Positions 1 to 14,783 are shown, counted from the first letter of the stretch. The stretch is 59,489 nucleotides of DNA from an uncultured Atopobiaceae bacterium (GCA_944320975.1 CALUJM010000014.1:1-59489), one strand, 5' to 3'. Numbers and translations are program-made. Notes: generated from the sequence alone by a model not told the origin.

Positions 1-319
1 TCCCCTCGCGCTCCTCCCTGGTGTACATCGGACTCCCTCCTGGACCAAGCTCGGTCCGAGATTTTGTCCGGGGTCCCCTCGCGCTCGCCGGAGGCCCAAA
101 ACCGGGCCCAAAGCCCCTGTTGTGTGCAAAACGTTTTATATCCGAGGCCCGGAGCGACCGCTCGCCGGCCCGAAGAACCAGGTTCTTCTCGCCAAATCCC
201 CGGCCTGGGACAAGTTTTTGCCGGTTGTGTGCAACAGGTTTGATGCGAGAAGGACAGGCGCATCAAAGATGTTGCACACAACCGGCAAATCGGGAACCGG
301 TCGGTGAGAGGGGCGCCCC
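1..319. repeat. Intergenic palindromic repeats (TTGTGTGCAACA family)
   Basis: There is no gene here. Positions 221-285 form an inverted repeat with arms of about 27 bp that begin GGTTGTGTGCAACA and end in TTTGATGCG. The loop holds one copy of the genome-wide motif CGAGAAGGAC (246-255). A second motif copy, on the minus strand, is at 182-191. A half-copy of the same repeat family lies at 119-146 (TTGTGTGCAAAACGTTTTAT). The same family recurs near 6.2, 40.5 and 51.5 kb. The start of the window is not informative enough to say what lies upstream. Confidence 0.75.
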
Positions 320-2410
320 CTACACCCAGAACAGCATCTCGTTGTAGGTGGGCACGGGCCAGTACTCGGCGCCGCAGACCTTCTCCATGGCGTCGACGCA
401 GGCGCGCAGGTGCTCCATCGAGGGCAGGACGTCGTCGCGATACGCGTTGCACTGCCCCTGCGGGTCCTCGACCGCGTGAGCGGCGGCGTTGTTGGCCTCG
501 AGGTCGATGGCCGCCTCGTGGATGGCGGCGATGCCGTCGGTCAGCGTGCGCACGAGCTCCTTCTCCACCGGGCTCTCGATGCCGATCTCGGCCTTGGTGG
601 CCACGGTGGAGGCCAGGTCGCCGGAGAACTCGGAGAGCGCCGGCAAGTAGAGGTTGGTGGCCATGTAGACCATGGTGTTGGCCTCGATGTTGAGGAGCTT
701 GGCGTACTGCTCGGCCTTGGAGACGTAGCGCGCATGGATCTCGGCCTCGTTGAGGACATGGTACTTGCCGTAGAACGCCACGTTCTCGGGCTTGACCATG
801 CACGGCAGCGCGTCCGGCGTGGTCTTGAGGTTGGGCAGGCCGCGGCGCTCCGCCTCCTGCTCCCACTCCTCCGAGTAGCCGTTGCCCTCGAAGAGCACGC
901 GCTGGTGGTCGCGCAGGGTGTGGCGCACCCAGCGCAGGGCGAGGTTGGTGAACTCGTCGCCGGTCTTGCCCTCGAGCTTGGTGGCAAAGCGATCGCACTG
1001 CTCGGCCACCGCGGTGTTGAGGACCACGTTGGGGTCGGCCAGGTTTTGCTGGCTGCCGCACATGCGGAACTCGAACTTGTTGCCCGTGAAGGCGAAGGGC
1101 GAGGTGCGGTTGCGGTCCGTGGAGTCGCGCAGGAGGTCGGGCAGGGCGGGCACGCCCAGGTCCATGCGCTCGGCCTCGTGGACCTCGGGCTCCTCCTTGT
1201 TGATGAGGGCCTCGACGATCTCGTGGAGCTGGTCGCCCAGGAAGACCGAGATGATCGCGGGAGGCGCCTCGTTGGCGCCGAGGCGGTGGTCGTTGCCCGC
1301 GGAGGCCACGCTCGCGCGCAGCAGGTCGGCGTGCTCGTCCACGGCGGCGACGAGAGCGGCGAGGAACACGAGGAACTGGAGGTTCTCGCTCGGCACGTCA
1401 CCGGGCTCGAGCAGGTTCTTGCCGTCGGCGCAGATGGACCAGTTGTTGTGCTTGCCGGAGCCGTTCACGTACTCGAAGGGCTTCTCGTGCTCGAGGCAGG
1501 CCAGGCCGTGGTGGGTGGCCATGAGCTTGAGCTTCTCCATCGTGAGGAGGTTGTCGTCGATGGCGAGCGACCCCTGCTCGAAGATCGGCGCGAGCTCGTG
1601 CTGGGCGGGCGCGACCTCGTTGTGCTTGGTCTTGACGGGGATGCCGAGCTTCCAGAGCTCGTCGTCGACCTCCTTCATGAAGTCGTTGACCGTCGGGCGG
1701 ATGGCGCCGAAGTAGTGCTCCTCGAGCTCCTGGCCCTTGACCGGCTCGCAGCCAAAGAGCGTGCGGCCGCAGTAGATGAGGTCGGGGCGCTTCTCGTAAT
1801 CCTCCTCGCGCACGAGGAAGTACTCCTGCTCGGGGCCGATGGTGGTGAAGACGCGCTTGGGCTCGCGGCCAAAGAGCGCGAGCACGCGCTTGGCCTGGGT
1901 CTCCAGCGCGACCTGCGAGCGAAGCAGCGGCGTCTTCTTGTCGAGCGCCTCGCCGGTGTAGGAGACGAAGGCGGTGGGGATGCAGAGCACCTCGTCCTTG
2001 ATGAAGGCCGGGCTCGTGGGGTCCCAGGCGGTGTAGCCGCGCGCCTCGAAGGTGGCGCGCAGGCCGCCGCTCGGGAAGCTCGAGGCGTCCGGCTCGCCCT
2101 GGACGAGCTCCTTGCCCGAGAAGGACATGAGCACCGTGCCGTCGTCGATCGGCGTGAGGAAGCTGTCGTGCTTCTCGGACGTGATGCCCGTGAGCGGCTG
2201 GAACCAGTGCGCAAAGTGCGTGGCGCCCTTCTCGAGCGCCCACTCCTTCATCGCGTGCGCGACCTCGTTTGCGATGTCGAGGTCGAGCGGCGCTCCGTCG
2301 TCGATGACCTGGCGAAGCTCCTTGTACGTAGGCTTGGGGAGCCGCTCCTGCATCACCGCGTCGGTGAACAGCAGGCTGCCGTACTCCTGCGAGACCTTGT
2401 CCTTGCCCAT
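320..2410 (-). CDS. glnN: Glutamine synthetase type III
   Basis: This 696-residue protein matches the GSIII class, which is about 700 residues, far longer than GSI or GSII. It condenses ammonia with glutamate using ATP in the cytoplasm. Catalytic-core motifs visible are GPEQEYFLV (192-200), NEVAPAQHE (264-272) and [10 protein letters not shown] (316-325). The start ATG at 2410 follows an AAAAGGGG ribosome site and gives the usual GSIII N-terminus with the LFTDAVM segment. It stands alone, transcribed away from polA. GSIII enzymes are typical of Bacteroides, some Firmicutes and Coriobacteriia. With gltBD and amtB-glnK in this window it makes a complete GS-GOGAT set. Confidence 0.96.
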   Translation of the reverse strand: MGKDKVSQEYGSLLFTDAVMQERLPKPTYKELRQVIDDGAPLDLDIANEVAHAMKEWALEKGATHFAHWFQPLTGITSEKHDSFLTPIDDGTVLMSFSGKELVQGEPDASSFPSGGLRATFEARGYTAWDPTSPAFIKDEVLCIPTAFVSYTGEALDKKTPLLRSQVALETQAKRVLALFGREPKRVFTTIGPEQEYFLVREEDYEKRPDLIYCGRTLFGCEPVKGQELEEHYFGAIRPTVNDFMKEVDDELWKLGIPVKTKHNEVAPAQHELAPIFEQGSLAIDDNLLTMEKLKLMATHHGLACLEHEKPFEYVNGSGKHNNWSICADGKNLLEPGDVPSENLQFLVFLAALVAAVDEHADLLRASVASAGNDHRLGANEAPPAIISVFLGDQLHEIVEALINKEEPEVHEAERMDLGVPALPDLLRDSTDRNRTSPFAFTGNKFEFRMCGSQQNLADPNVVLNTAVAEQCDRFATKLEGKTGDEFTNLALRWVRHTLRDHQRVLFEGNGYSEEWEQEAERRGLPNLKTTPDALPCMVKPENVAFYGKYHVLNEAEIHARYVSKAEQYAKLLNIEANTMVYMATNLYLPALSEFSGDLASTVATKAEIGIESPVEKELVRTLTDGIAAIHEAAIDLEANNAAAHAVEDPQGQCNAYRDDVLPSMEHLRACVDAMEKVCGAEYWPVPTYNEMLFWV

Positions 2411-2868
2411 GTGCGCCCCTTTTCGTCGTTGGCGTGTGGCTTACGGCGGAATACTCTAAGTGGCTATTATTTCACGACCGTTGCCCCAACGTGAAGCTCG
2501 CGGAGCGTTTGCGTTGCGGGCGTGCGGCGGTTTCGTGGCGAGAAGGGCGCGCACCGCCCGTCCTTCTCGCCCCTCGCCTCTCCAAGACATACATGATGGC
2601 TCCAGTCTTCTTCGTATTTCGAAGAAGACTTCGAGTCGCGGGATTGTTTCCAACGTGTAAACCCCACAGGTGGTAGTTCTTGCATCAAGTTAAGGTTTGC
2701 CCTCATAAAGGAAAGGCGTGAAAAGAACCACCACCTGTGAGGTTTTGGGGCGGGCACGGCGCTACGCAAGCCGCAGGGCCGAGAAGGACCTCGCGCCGTG
2801 GGCGGCCCCGCACCCCGCGGGTCCTTCTCGCCTACAATGGGGCGGAGACTCAAGACGAGAGGAACCCC
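2411..2868. repeat. Divergent glnN/polA gap with three hairpins
   Basis: This 458-bp gap should hold the promoters of glnN (left) and polA (right). It contains three inverted repeats. Motif CGAGAAGGGC at 2539-2548 pairs with GTCCTTCTCG at 2560-2569 as a short hairpin. Positions 2659-2681 and 2723-2745 form a 23-bp imperfect inverted repeat (two mismatches) around an AT-rich loop, with core CACAGGTGGT. CGAGAAGGAC at 2780-2789 pairs with GTCCTTCTCG at 2821-2830, lying within the likely 5' leader of polA. Confidence 0.7.
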
Positions 2869-5562
2869 ATGTCCGAGACGCCCGAGACCCGCACGATCGC
2901 CGTCATCGACGGAAACTCCCTCATGCACCGCGCGTTCCACGCGATCCGCCAGCCCATGAACGCGCCGGACGGGCGCTCCACCAACGCGCTCTTCGGCTTC
3001 TTCAACATGTTCATCAAGCTCGTGGACGCGTTCCGCCCCGACGGCGTGATCTGCGCCTTCGACAAGGGCAAGCCGCGCGTGCGCATGGAGATGCTGCCGC
3101 AGTACAAGGCGCAGCGCCCGCCGATGGACCCGGCGCTGCACGAGCAGTTCCCGATGGTCAAGGACCTGCTGCGCACGCTCGACGTGCCGGTGGCCGAGCT
3201 CGAGGGCTGGGAGGGCGACGACATCCTGGGCACGCTGGCCCGGCGCGGCGAGGCGGCCGGCTACACGATGCTGCTGTTCACCGGCGACCGCGACATGTAC
3301 CAGCTCACCACCGACCGCGTGAAGGTCGTCTCCACCAAGAAGGGCGTCACGGACGTGACGATCATGGACCCCGCCACGGTCGAGGACCTCTACCACGGCA
3401 TCACGCCCGAGCTCGTGCCGGACTTCTACGGCCTCAAGGGCGACACCTCGGACAACATCCCCGGCGTGCCGGGCATCGGCCCCAAGAAGGCCGCCGCGCT
3501 CATCGTGCAGTACGGAAGCCTCGACGAGGTCATCGCCCACGCCGACGAGGTCAAGGGCAAGATGGGCGAGAACCTGCGCGCCCACATCGACGACGCGCTG
3601 GTGAGCCGCCGCGTCGCCACGATCCGCACCGACGCCCCCATCGAGCTGGACCTCTCCGACGCGCGCTTCCCCACCTTCGACCCGGCCGAGGTCGCGCGCG
3701 CGTTCTCCGCGCTCGGCTTCACGGGCATGACCTCGCGCCTCGTGCGCCTGGCCGGGGACGGCGCCGTCGCCGCGGCGCGCGCCGCGCTGGGCGAGAAGGA
3801 CGACGAGCCCGCAGCCCCTGCGCTGGAGCTGCCCGCCCCGCTCGCCGGTGACGAGGCCGCCGCGGCGCTCGACGAGGCCATCGCCGCCGGCGGCTGGATC
3901 GGCGCCGCGATCGACGACGACCGCGCGGACGGGGCGCTCTTCGGCCTCGCCCACGTGCTGTGGGCGGCCACGGGCGAGAAGATCTGCAAGCTCGAGGGCG
4001 ACGCCGCCGACGCCGCGCTCGCGCGGCTGTTCCGCGAGGGGCGCCTCGCCGCGGGCGACGTCAAGGCGCTGCTGCACGCGCTCTCCCCCGCTGACTCCTC
4101 GCTGCCTGAGACGCTCGCCCCGCGCGAGGCGGAACCGGCGCGCATCTTCGACGTGGGCGTCGCCGCCTACCTGCTCGACTCCGAGCGCGGCAGCTTCGCG
4201 GTGCCGGAGCTCGCCGAGGCCTACCTCGCCGACGTGCTGCCCGAGCCCACCGAGGAGCTTCCCGCCGCGGCGCTCGACGCCGTGGCGGCACAGCGCCTGG
4301 TCGCGGTCCTTCGCGAGAAGCTCGAGAAAGACGGCGCGGCGCGCCTGTTCGACGAGATGGAGATGCCGCTGCTGCCGGTGCTCGCCGAGATGGAGCGCCT
4401 GGGCCTGGGGGTCGACACCGACGTGCTCGCCGCGCAGTCCGCCGAGCTCGGCGCAGAGATCGACGCGATGGTCGCGAAGATCCACGCGGAGGCCGGCGAG
4501 GACTTCAACATCGACTCCCCCCAGCAGCTCTCCCACGTGCTCTTCGACGTGCTGGGGCTGCCCACCTACGGGCTCAAGCGCACCAAGCGCGGCTTCTACT
4601 CCACCAACGCCAAGGTCCTCGGCGACCTCGCGGCCCACCACGCGATCGTGGCCGAGGTGCTCGAGTACCGCGAGCGCGCCAAGATCAAGTCCACCTACCT
4701 CGACGCGCTGCCGGCGCTCGTGGCAGGCGACGGGCGCATCCACACCACCCTCAACCAGACGGTGACCGCGACGGGGCGCCTCTCGAGCTCCGACCCCAAC
4801 CTGCAGAACATCCCCACGCGCTCGGAGCTGGGCCATCGCGTGCGCCAGGCCTTCACCGTGCCCGAGGGCAGCGTTTTTCTCGCCTGCGACTACTCCCAGA
4901 TCGAGCTGCGCCTGCTCGCCCACCTCTCTGGGGACGAGCACCTGGTCGCGGCCTTCTGCGAGGGCGCGGACTTCCACGCCGCCACCGCCGCGCGCGTCTT
5001 CGGCGTGCCCGTGGAGGAGGTCACGCCGCAGCTGCGCAGCCGCGCCAAGGCCGTCAACTTTGGCATCGTCTACGGGCAGCAGGCCTTTGGCCTCGCGAGC
5101 TCCCTCAAGATTCCCCGCGCCGAGGCGCAGGAGATGATCGACCGCTACTTCGAGGCCTATCCGGGCGTGCGTGCCTTCCTCGACGACGCCGTGCGCCGCG
5201 CCCACGAGCTTGGCTACGCCGAGACGCTCTACGGGCGGCGCCGCTACATCAAGGAGTTCAAGCAGAAGAACCGCCAGCTCGTGGCCTTTGGCGAGCGCAC
5301 GGCGATGAACCACCCGATGCAGGGCACCGCCGCCGACATCATCAAGATCGCGATGGTGCGCGTGGCCGCGCGCCTGCACGAGGAGGGCCTCGCCGCCAAG
5401 CTCGTGCTGCAGATCCACGACGAGCTGGACCTCGAGGTCCCCGAGGCAGAGGTCGAGGCCGTGAGCGCGCTCGTTCGCGAGACCATGGAGGGTGTGGTGA
5501 GGCTGCGCGTGCCGCTGCTCGCCGAGGTCTCCTATGGCAGCAACTGGGCGGAGGCCAAGTAG
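2869..5562 (+). CDS. polA: DNA polymerase I
   Basis: This is an 897-residue family A polymerase for gap filling and Okazaki-fragment processing. The N-terminal 5'-3' exonuclease domain begins [17 protein letters not shown] and has GDRDMYQL and PGIGPKKA. The polymerase domain carries motif [14 protein letters not shown] (from about residue 674), motif [15 protein letters not shown] (about 724-737) and motif [11 protein letters not shown] (about 848). The middle 3'-5' exonuclease-like region (about 310-500) lacks the DxE and other DEDD residues, so proofreading is probably absent. I chose ATG 2869 because it follows GAGAGG and gives the family N-terminus; the frame stays open 44 codons upstream. 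A linker holds GEKDDE, encoded by a CGAGAAGGAC motif. Confidence 0.96.
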   Translation: MSETPETRTIAVIDGNSLMHRAFHAIRQPMNAPDGRSTNALFGFFNMFIKLVDAFRPDGVICAFDKGKPRVRMEMLPQYKAQRPPMDPALHEQFPMVKDLLRTLDVPVAELEGWEGDDILGTLARRGEAAGYTMLLFTGDRDMYQLTTDRVKVVSTKKGVTDVTIMDPATVEDLYHGITPELVPDFYGLKGDTSDNIPGVPGIGPKKAAALIVQYGSLDEVIAHADEVKGKMGENLRAHIDDALVSRRVATIRTDAPIELDLSDARFPTFDPAEVARAFSALGFTGMTSRLVRLAGDGAVAAARAALGEKDDEPAAPALELPAPLAGDEAAAALDEAIAAGGWIGAAIDDDRADGALFGLAHVLWAATGEKICKLEGDAADAALARLFREGRLAAGDVKALLHALSPADSSLPETLAPREAEPARIFDVGVAAYLLDSERGSFAVPELAEAYLADVLPEPTEELPAAALDAVAAQRLVAVLREKLEKDGAARLFDEMEMPLLPVLAEMERLGLGVDTDVLAAQSAELGAEIDAMVAKIHAEAGEDFNIDSPQQLSHVLFDVLGLPTYGLKRTKRGFYSTNAKVLGDLAAHHAIVAEVLEYRERAKIKSTYLDALPALVAGDGRIHTTLNQTVTATGRLSSSDPNLQNIPTRSELGHRVRQAFTVPEGSVFLACDYSQIELRLLAHLSGDEHLVAAFCEGADFHAATAARVFGVPVEEVTPQLRSRAKAVNFGIVYGQQAFGLASSLKIPRAEAQEMIDRYFEAYPGVRAFLDDAVRRAHELGYAETLYGRRRYIKEFKQKNRQLVAFGERTAMNHPMQGTAADIIKIAMVRVAARLHEEGLAAKLVLQIHDELDLEVPEAEVEAVSALVRETMEGVVRLRVPLLAEVSYGSNWAEAK

Positions 5563-6089
5563 TGGCCAGCTGGAGCGAGTTTGCGCGGGAGCACGACGGA
5601 GGCGCCGTGCGAATGCACGTGGAGGCCTGGTCGGACGGGTCGTCGCGCGGCAACCCGGGGCCGGGCGGCTACGGCGCAGTCCTGCGCTACGTGGGGCCGG
5701 ACGGCGTCGCGCACGAGCGCGAGCTCTCGGCAGGGTATCAGCGCACAACGAACAACCGCATGGAGCTCATGGGGGCCATCGCCGCACTCGAGGCGCTGCG
5801 CCGCCCCTGCGCGGTCACGATGACGACGGACTCGCAGTACGTCTGCAACGCATTCAACCAGCACTGGATCGCCGGCTGGGAGCGGCGCGGGTGGAAGACC
5901 GCGAGCAAGCAGCCCGTGAAGAACGTGGACCTCTGGCGGCGCCTGATCGCCGCCGCCGCGCCGCACGACGTCACGTGGGTCTGGGTCAAGGGCCACGCGG
6001 GGCACCCCGAGAACGAGCGCTGCGACGAGCTTGCCACGGCAGCCGCCGACGGGACGGGCCTTCTGGAGGACGCCGGCTTCGAGTGCTAG
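5562..6089 (+). CDS. rnhA: Ribonuclease HI
   Basis: This 175-residue enzyme degrades RNA in RNA-DNA hybrids. The catalytic carboxylates are visible in [10 protein letters not shown] (first Asp), NNRMELMGA (Glu), TTDSQYV (Asp) and [12 protein letters not shown] (last Asp). The GTG start overlaps the polA TAG stop by one base (TAGTG), implying translational coupling. The first 16 residues precede the usual family start; an internal ATG at residue 18 is an alternative. The pairing with polA makes sense for removal of RNA primers. Confidence 0.94.
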   Translation: MASWSEFAREHDGGAVRMHVEAWSDGSSRGNPGPGGYGAVLRYVGPDGVAHERELSAGYQRTTNNRMELMGAIAALEALRRPCAVTMTTDSQYVCNAFNQHWIAGWERRGWKTASKQPVKNVDLWRRLIAAAAPHDVTWVWVKGHAGHPENERCDELATAAADGTGLLEDAGFEC

Positions 6090-6405
6090 CCGCGGCCGCG
6101 CGTCCTTCTCGACAGCGCGTTCTTCTCGACCGGCCTCTCACCACCGACCCGCCGGTTGTGTGCAACAACTTTGATATGTCACCCGCCCCGAGAGCCCTTT
6201 TCATCAAAGTTGTTGCACACAACCGTCCGCTTCACGCAAAACTGCCGAGAAAATCGCCGGCGCCGCGGATGCCAGATAAAACTTGTTGCACACAACCGGC
6301 ACTTTCGAATGGGTTTGGGGCCTGATCGGCGCACGGCCCGCGCAAAAACTCACAACCTCGATTATGTCGCAGTGAGGGCATAGCGAGGGAAGAGCAAGGC
6401 TACCC
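6090..6405. repeat. Intergenic perfect palindrome and motif pair
   Basis: This gap lies between convergent rnhA and the NimA-like gene. Minus-strand motif copies lie at 6102-6111 (GTCCTTCTCG) and 6119-6128 (GTTCTTCTCG), 17 bp apart. Positions 6153-6175 and 6203-6225 form a perfect 23-bp inverted repeat with core GGTTGTGTGCAACAACTT. A further half-copy is at 6281-6299. The gap is convergent, so the palindrome could serve as a two-way terminator, although it lacks a T-tract. Confidence 0.75.
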
Positions 6406-6915
6406 CTAGCGCGCCGGAGGGAACCAGCGCGACTCGCCGGGGTGAACGTTGTCGCGGCGCTTGCCCCACATCTGCTCCACGCGCAGGCGCAGGACCGTGG
6501 TCGCGGGCAGCAGCTTGGTCGACCACGCAAACTCCTCGGCATGGTAGTGGCGCATGAGGACGTCCAAGCCGTGGATCTTCTCCTCCTCCGGCACCACCTC
6601 AAGCCTCCCGCGGCCGATCACGCTACGATAGCCCATCGTGCAGCTCATGCGCTCGTCGTAGAAGATGAGCTCGTGGTCGCAGTCCATCTCGAAGGTCGCG
6701 CGCGGGTCGCAGGCGAGAAGATCGAGCTTCGTGCCGCGGTTCGCACAGTGGAAGTAGAGCGTCACGTCGTCGCCCGCGACCTCCACGCCAAAGTTGAGCG
6801 GCACCACATAGGGGTAGCCGTCCGCGCCGTTGAGGCAGACGCGGCACACGTCGCACGCGTCGACAACGGCGAGCTGAGCGGCACGATCGGTTATCTCTCG
6901 GTCCTTGCGAAGCAT
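6406..6915 (-). CDS. NimA-like pyridoxamine 5'-phosphate oxidase-fold flavoprotein
   Basis: This 169-residue protein belongs to the split-barrel FMN-binding family that includes nitroimidazole-resistance NimA. It begins MLRKDREITDR, followed by VCRVCLNGADGYPYVVPLNFGV, which is the substrate/FMN region. YFHCANRGTKLDLL and SVIGRGRLEVV are the usual strand motifs. The C-terminus is LRLRVEQMWGKRRDN. The physiological substrate is unknown; most members are annotated only as flavin-nucleotide-binding proteins, so drug resistance should not be inferred. It is monocistronic, with a TGACAG direct repeat (6933-6951) upstream. Confidence 0.85.
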   Translation of the reverse strand: MLRKDREITDRAAQLAVVDACDVCRVCLNGADGYPYVVPLNFGVEVAGDDVTLYFHCANRGTKLDLLACDPRATFEMDCDHELIFYDERMSCTMGYRSVIGRGRLEVVPEEEKIHGLDVLMRHYHAEEFAWSTKLLPATTVLRLRVEQMWGKRRDNVHPGESRWFPPAR

Positions 6916-7336
6916 GTACGCCCCCTTCGTTTGACAGCCCTCTGACAGGGTGCATGCGCATCACGTTAGAACATGTGCGCCTCCCAGTCCACGCGCCCTT
7001 CTCGGCAGCGTGTCCTTCTCGGCTGCACGTCCTTCTCGGCCGCACGTCCTTCTCGCCCGGTCTCCCCGTCCCCTCTCCCCGGCCTGAGTGGGCAAAGGTA
7101 TTGAACTATCAGCCCGCGCTCGCTTGAGTGGGCAGCGTTTCCCCAGCTGTTTTGGCGATGAGCGTCTTGAGTGGGCACCGAAAGTTCAAGTAATTTGCCC
7201 ACTCAAGCGCAGGCGGCCGAGAAGGACGAAAGGGCCGCCACGCGACCGCTCGCGCGCAGGGCGGATTTGGCCCCGGGGCCCCGCCTCCCGCGCGCGCATG
7301 CTACCCTAGACATGTTGCCGAGCGATAGGAGCGAGC
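6916..7336. repeat. Tandem motif array and GAGTGGGCA palindromes
   Basis: There is no gene in these 421 bp. Four copies of the CTTCTCG motif start at 6995, 7012, 7029 and 7046, an exact 17-bp period on the minus strand; the last three are perfect GTCCTTCTCG. A second repeat family with core CTTGAGTGGGCA follows at 7086-7110, 7123-7134 and 7166-7207; the last is a hairpin (CTTGAGTGGGCA...TGCCCACTCAAG). A plus-strand motif CGAGAAGGAC is at 7218-7227. The same GAGTGGGCA family is found again just after the next gene. Confidence 0.8.
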
Positions 7337-8269
7337 ATGCCCGCGATCATCACGCACCACATCTTCGGCGAGGACATCGCGCAGGACCTCCCCGGGGACG
7401 TCGTCTCGGGCGAGGAGGAGCTGCTCGCCTTCCTGCTGGGCAACCAGGGCCCCGACCCCTTCTTCGCGCGCTTCTCGACCCTGCCGTCGCACGCCGCGCG
7501 CAGCCACGCGCTCGCCGCGACGATCCAGGGAGGCCGGGTCACGCGCGCCTTCATGACGCTGCGCGACGGCGTCAGCCACCTCCCCGATCCCGACGTCCGC
7601 GTGGGACGGGCCTTCGTCCTCGGTCTTCTTGGCCACTACGCGCTCGACCGCGGCGCGCACCCCTTCGTCATATCCCAGCAGCGGGCGCTCGTCGCCGCGG
7701 ACCCCGGGCTCGAGCGCGCCTCCGGTGAGGTGCACGCCCTGATCGAGTCGGACGTCGACACCTGGATCCTCTGGGAGAAGCGCAGCGCCACCGTGCGCGA
7801 GCGCCCGGCCGCCGGCAACCTCATGCGCACCGACCGCATCGAGCGCGTGGCCGGCGCGCTCTTCTCGCAGATGGCACTCGCCGTCTTTGGCGTGCCCGTG
7901 AGCGCGCGCGAGTACGCCGCCTGCGTCCGTGACTACGAGCGTCTCTATCGCCTGATCGACCCGGCCCGCTCCCCGCTCTCGCGGACGGCGGGCCTGGCCG
8001 AGAAGATCGCGCGCGGTCGCTCCCGCGCCGAGGCCATGGCCCACTACGTGCGCCGCGACAACGAGTGCCCCGCCGCCAACCTCGAGTGCCGCCCCTGGGC
8101 GGACCCCTTTGGCGGACGCGTGCGCCACGAGAGCTTCGCCGACCTCTTTGACGAGGCGCGCCTCGCCTACCCCGCGCTCGCCGAGGCGCTCGTCCGCGGA
8201 GACGAGCGCGCGCTTCGCGGCCTGGTGGGCGGCCTCGACTACGCCGGGCGCCCGATCGACGACGCGTAG
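7337..8269 (+). CDS. Zinc-dependent phospholipase C family protein
   Basis: This 310-residue protein resembles the Zn_dep_PLPC family. Likely metal ligands are in ITHHIFGEDIA near the N-terminus, GNQGPDPFF and GLLGHYALDRGAHPFV. There is no signal peptide, so unlike the secreted clostridial toxins it is probably cytoplasmic; many such proteins are annotated from fold only. The start at 7337 follows a weak GAGCG site and a CATGTTGCC leader. The gene is bracketed on both sides by GAGTGGGCA palindromes (7086-7207 and 8318-8441). Function in this organism is unknown. Confidence 0.75.
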   Translation: MPAIITHHIFGEDIAQDLPGDVVSGEEELLAFLLGNQGPDPFFARFSTLPSHAARSHALAATIQGGRVTRAFMTLRDGVSHLPDPDVRVGRAFVLGLLGHYALDRGAHPFVISQQRALVAADPGLERASGEVHALIESDVDTWILWEKRSATVRERPAAGNLMRTDRIERVAGALFSQMALAVFGVPVSAREYAACVRDYERLYRLIDPARSPLSRTAGLAEKIARGRSRAEAMAHYVRRDNECPAANLECRPWADPFGGRVRHESFADLFDEARLAYPALAEALVRGDERALRGLVGGLDYAGRPIDDA

Positions 8270-8510
8270 CGCCGCGACGGGAGGCTCCCCTCCCTGGGGC
8301 TTCCTCCCCTCCTCTGGCTTGAGTGGGCAAAACTCTTGAACTATCCTTGCCCACTCAAGGGCCATACGTCTAAACGAGCTGGGGAGACGTTGCCCACTCA
8401 ACAAAACTGCGCGAGATAGTTCGAGAGTTTTGCCCACTCAAGCGGAGGGCGGGCGCCCAGGCGCAGGGCGAGAAGAACCTGGGGCTCGGGCCGTCATCGC
8501 GCCGCGGCGC
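8270..8510. repeat. GAGTGGGCA palindrome cluster (right copy)
   Basis: CTTGAGTGGGCAAAACTC starts at 8318 and runs to 8345. Its partner CTTGCCCACTCAAG is at 8346-8359, followed by GTTGCCCACTCAAC at 8389-8402 and an inverted copy at 8414-8441. This is the same family as at 7086-7207, on the other side of the phospholipase-like gene. A motif copy CGAGAAGAAC is at 8469-8478. The gap lies between convergent genes. Confidence 0.75.
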
Positions 8511-8714
8511 TCACAGCCACACCAGGGCCGGGGCGTCGTCGCCCCCGCCGCCTCCGTCGTCCCCGCCCTGGTCAGGCGCGTCCGGCTGGCCCCATGCGGC
8601 GGACTCCTCCAGCCAAGGGCGACGCACCTCCTCGAGCGGCTCGAAGGGGCGCTCCTCGCCGCGCTCCAGCCAGACGATCCCGCCCGCACCGTCCTTGTCG
8701 CCAGCGCCGCACAT
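8511..8714 (-). CDS. Small ORF coupled to gltD, unknown function
   Basis: This is a 67-residue ORF whose ATG lies two bases after the gltD stop codon, so it should be translated by coupling. It starts MCGAGDKDGAGGIVWLERG, is very acidic, and has a Gly/Asp-rich stretch (QGGDDGGGGGDD) before a hydrophobic tail APALVWL. I do not recognise a family. Support for it being real is the tight spacing and the absence of any other use of this 200-bp stretch; it could still be chance in high-GC DNA. Confidence 0.45.
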   Translation of the reverse strand: MCGAGDKDGAGGIVWLERGEERPFEPLEEVRRPWLEESAAWGQPDAPDQGGDDGGGGGDDAPALVWL

Positions 8715-8716
8715 GG

Positions 8717-10180
8717 CTAGAGCCCCAGGTCGGCAGCGACCTCGCCCGCGCACGCCATGGCGTCGGCGATCGCGCTCACCACGAGAGACGACCCCGTCCG
8801 CGCGTCGCCCGCCACGTAGACCGCGCCCGTCCCGGCGGCCCGGTGCAGCCCGGGCTCGCACACGGGAAGCCCGCGCTCCCCCGCGCCCGCGCCGAGCGCC
8901 TCGAGCACGCCGCGCTCCGGTCCCGTGAAGCCGCAGGCAACCAGCACCAGCTGCGCGGGGACCTCGCGCTCGCCGCCCGCCACCGGCTCCGGCCCGCCGC
9001 CTGACCAGTCGAGGTCGACCACGGAGAGCCCGCGCACCGCCCCGTCCGCGCCGAGAAGGACCTCGCGCGTGTCCACCGCCCAGGAGCGCATCTCGCCCCC
9101 CATGAGCGCGATGGCCTCCTGCTGCCCGTAGTCCGTCTTGAGCGTGGACGGCCACTCCGGCCAGCGCACGGCGCCTGGACCCGGCTCGGCCGGCCGCGGG
9201 AGGAACTCGAGCTGCCGCACGGAGCGCGCCCCCTGGCGCACGGCGGTGCCCAGGCAGTCGTTGCCCGTGTCTCCCCCGCCGATCACCACGACGTCCAGCC
9301 CCTCGGCGCTCGCCGCCGGCGCGCCGCCGTCGAGCAGCGCCCGCGTGGACGCCGCGAGGTAGTCCACGGCAAAGACCACGCCGCCCGCCGCGAGCCCCTC
9401 ATCGAAGCCCGTCGCCGAGAGCCCCCGCGGGACCCGCGCGCCCACGGCCACGACCACGGCGTCCGACTCGGCGAGAAGCCCCGACGCCACGTCCTTCTCG
9501 GCCGCGTCCGTCCCCAGGCAAAACTCGACGCCCAGCTCCTCCATGAGGCGCACGCGGCGCTCGACCACCCACTTCTCCAGCTTCATGTTGGGGATGCCGT
9601 ACATGAGGAGTCCCCCCGCGCGGTCGTCGCGCTCCACCACGCGCACGCGCGCGCCGCGGCGGGCGAGCTCCCACGCCGCCGCCAGGCCCGCCGGGCCGGA
9701 GCCCACCACCGTCACGCGCGGCGCGTCCGGCGCCGGAGGCGCGAACCGCCGCGGCCCGCCGTGCTCCCACTCCCAGTCCGAGATCGCGCGCTCGTTGTCG
9801 TGGATGGTCTCGGGTTCATCGTGACAGCCCAGGTTGCACGCCGCCTCGCAGAGGGCCGGGCACACGCGGCTCGTGAACTCCGGCAGCGGCGAGGTGAGCG
9901 CCAGGCGATCGGCCGCCTCGCGCCAGAGGCCGCGCCACATGAGGTCGTTCCACTCGGGGATGAGGTTGTGCAGCGGGCAGCCGCTCGGGCGCGCCCCGCC
10001 AAAGCCGATCCCGGCCTGGCAGAAGGCCACGCCGCACATCATGCAGCGGCTCGCCTGGACCCGCTGCTGCTCGGGCGGGAGCTGCTCGTAGAGCTCCGCG
10101 TAGTCGCGCGTGCGCTCGGCGACCGGGCGCAGCTCGTGCGCGCGGCGCTCCTCGGTCAGATATGCTCCGGGCCTTCCCAT
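8717..10180 (-). CDS. gltD: Glutamate synthase small subunit
   Basis: This 487-residue protein is the NAD(P)H-oxidising beta subunit of GOGAT. The N-terminal cysteines (46, 49, 54, 68 and 107, 111, 115, 119) fit the Fe-S cluster region (SRCMMCGVAFCQAG, GCPLHN, CPALCEAAC). Then comes the FAD-binding VVGSGPAGLAAAWEL and the second Rossmann motif VVIGGGDTGNDCLGT. The C-terminal VYVAGDARTGSSLVV is typical. It starts one base after the gltB stop, so the two are one operon. An AAEKDVA peptide is encoded by a copy of the CGAGAAGGAC motif. Confidence 0.95.
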   Translation of the reverse strand: MGRPGAYLTEERRAHELRPVAERTRDYAELYEQLPPEQQRVQASRCMMCGVAFCQAGIGFGGARPSGCPLHNLIPEWNDLMWRGLWREAADRLALTSPLPEFTSRVCPALCEAACNLGCHDEPETIHDNERAISDWEWEHGGPRRFAPPAPDAPRVTVVGSGPAGLAAAWELARRGARVRVVERDDRAGGLLMYGIPNMKLEKWVVERRVRLMEELGVEFCLGTDAAEKDVASGLLAESDAVVVAVGARVPRGLSATGFDEGLAAGGVVFAVDYLAASTRALLDGGAPAASAEGLDVVVIGGGDTGNDCLGTAVRQGARSVRQLEFLPRPAEPGPGAVRWPEWPSTLKTDYGQQEAIALMGGEMRSWAVDTREVLLGADGAVRGLSVVDLDWSGGGPEPVAGGEREVPAQLVLVACGFTGPERGVLEALGAGAGERGLPVCEPGLHRAAGTGAVYVAGDARTGSSLVVSAIADAMACAGEVAADLGL

Positions 10181-10181
10181 G

Positions 10182-14783
<4,602 letters not shown>

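Noticed and set aside
410..2494. Long open frame opposite glnN (694 codons)
   Set aside because: Antisense to a clear GSIII gene; composition is Val/Leu/Gly/Arg-rich as expected for a shadow frame in high-GC DNA.
2467..5748. 1093-codon frame opposite polA
   Set aside because: Shadow of polA; no recognisable domain.
6406..6915. Nitroimidazole-resistance gene
   Set aside because: Only the broad NimA-like fold is visible; specific resistance cannot be claimed.
7337..8269. Secreted phospholipase toxin
   Set aside because: No signal peptide and no secretion context; only the zinc-site pattern is shared.
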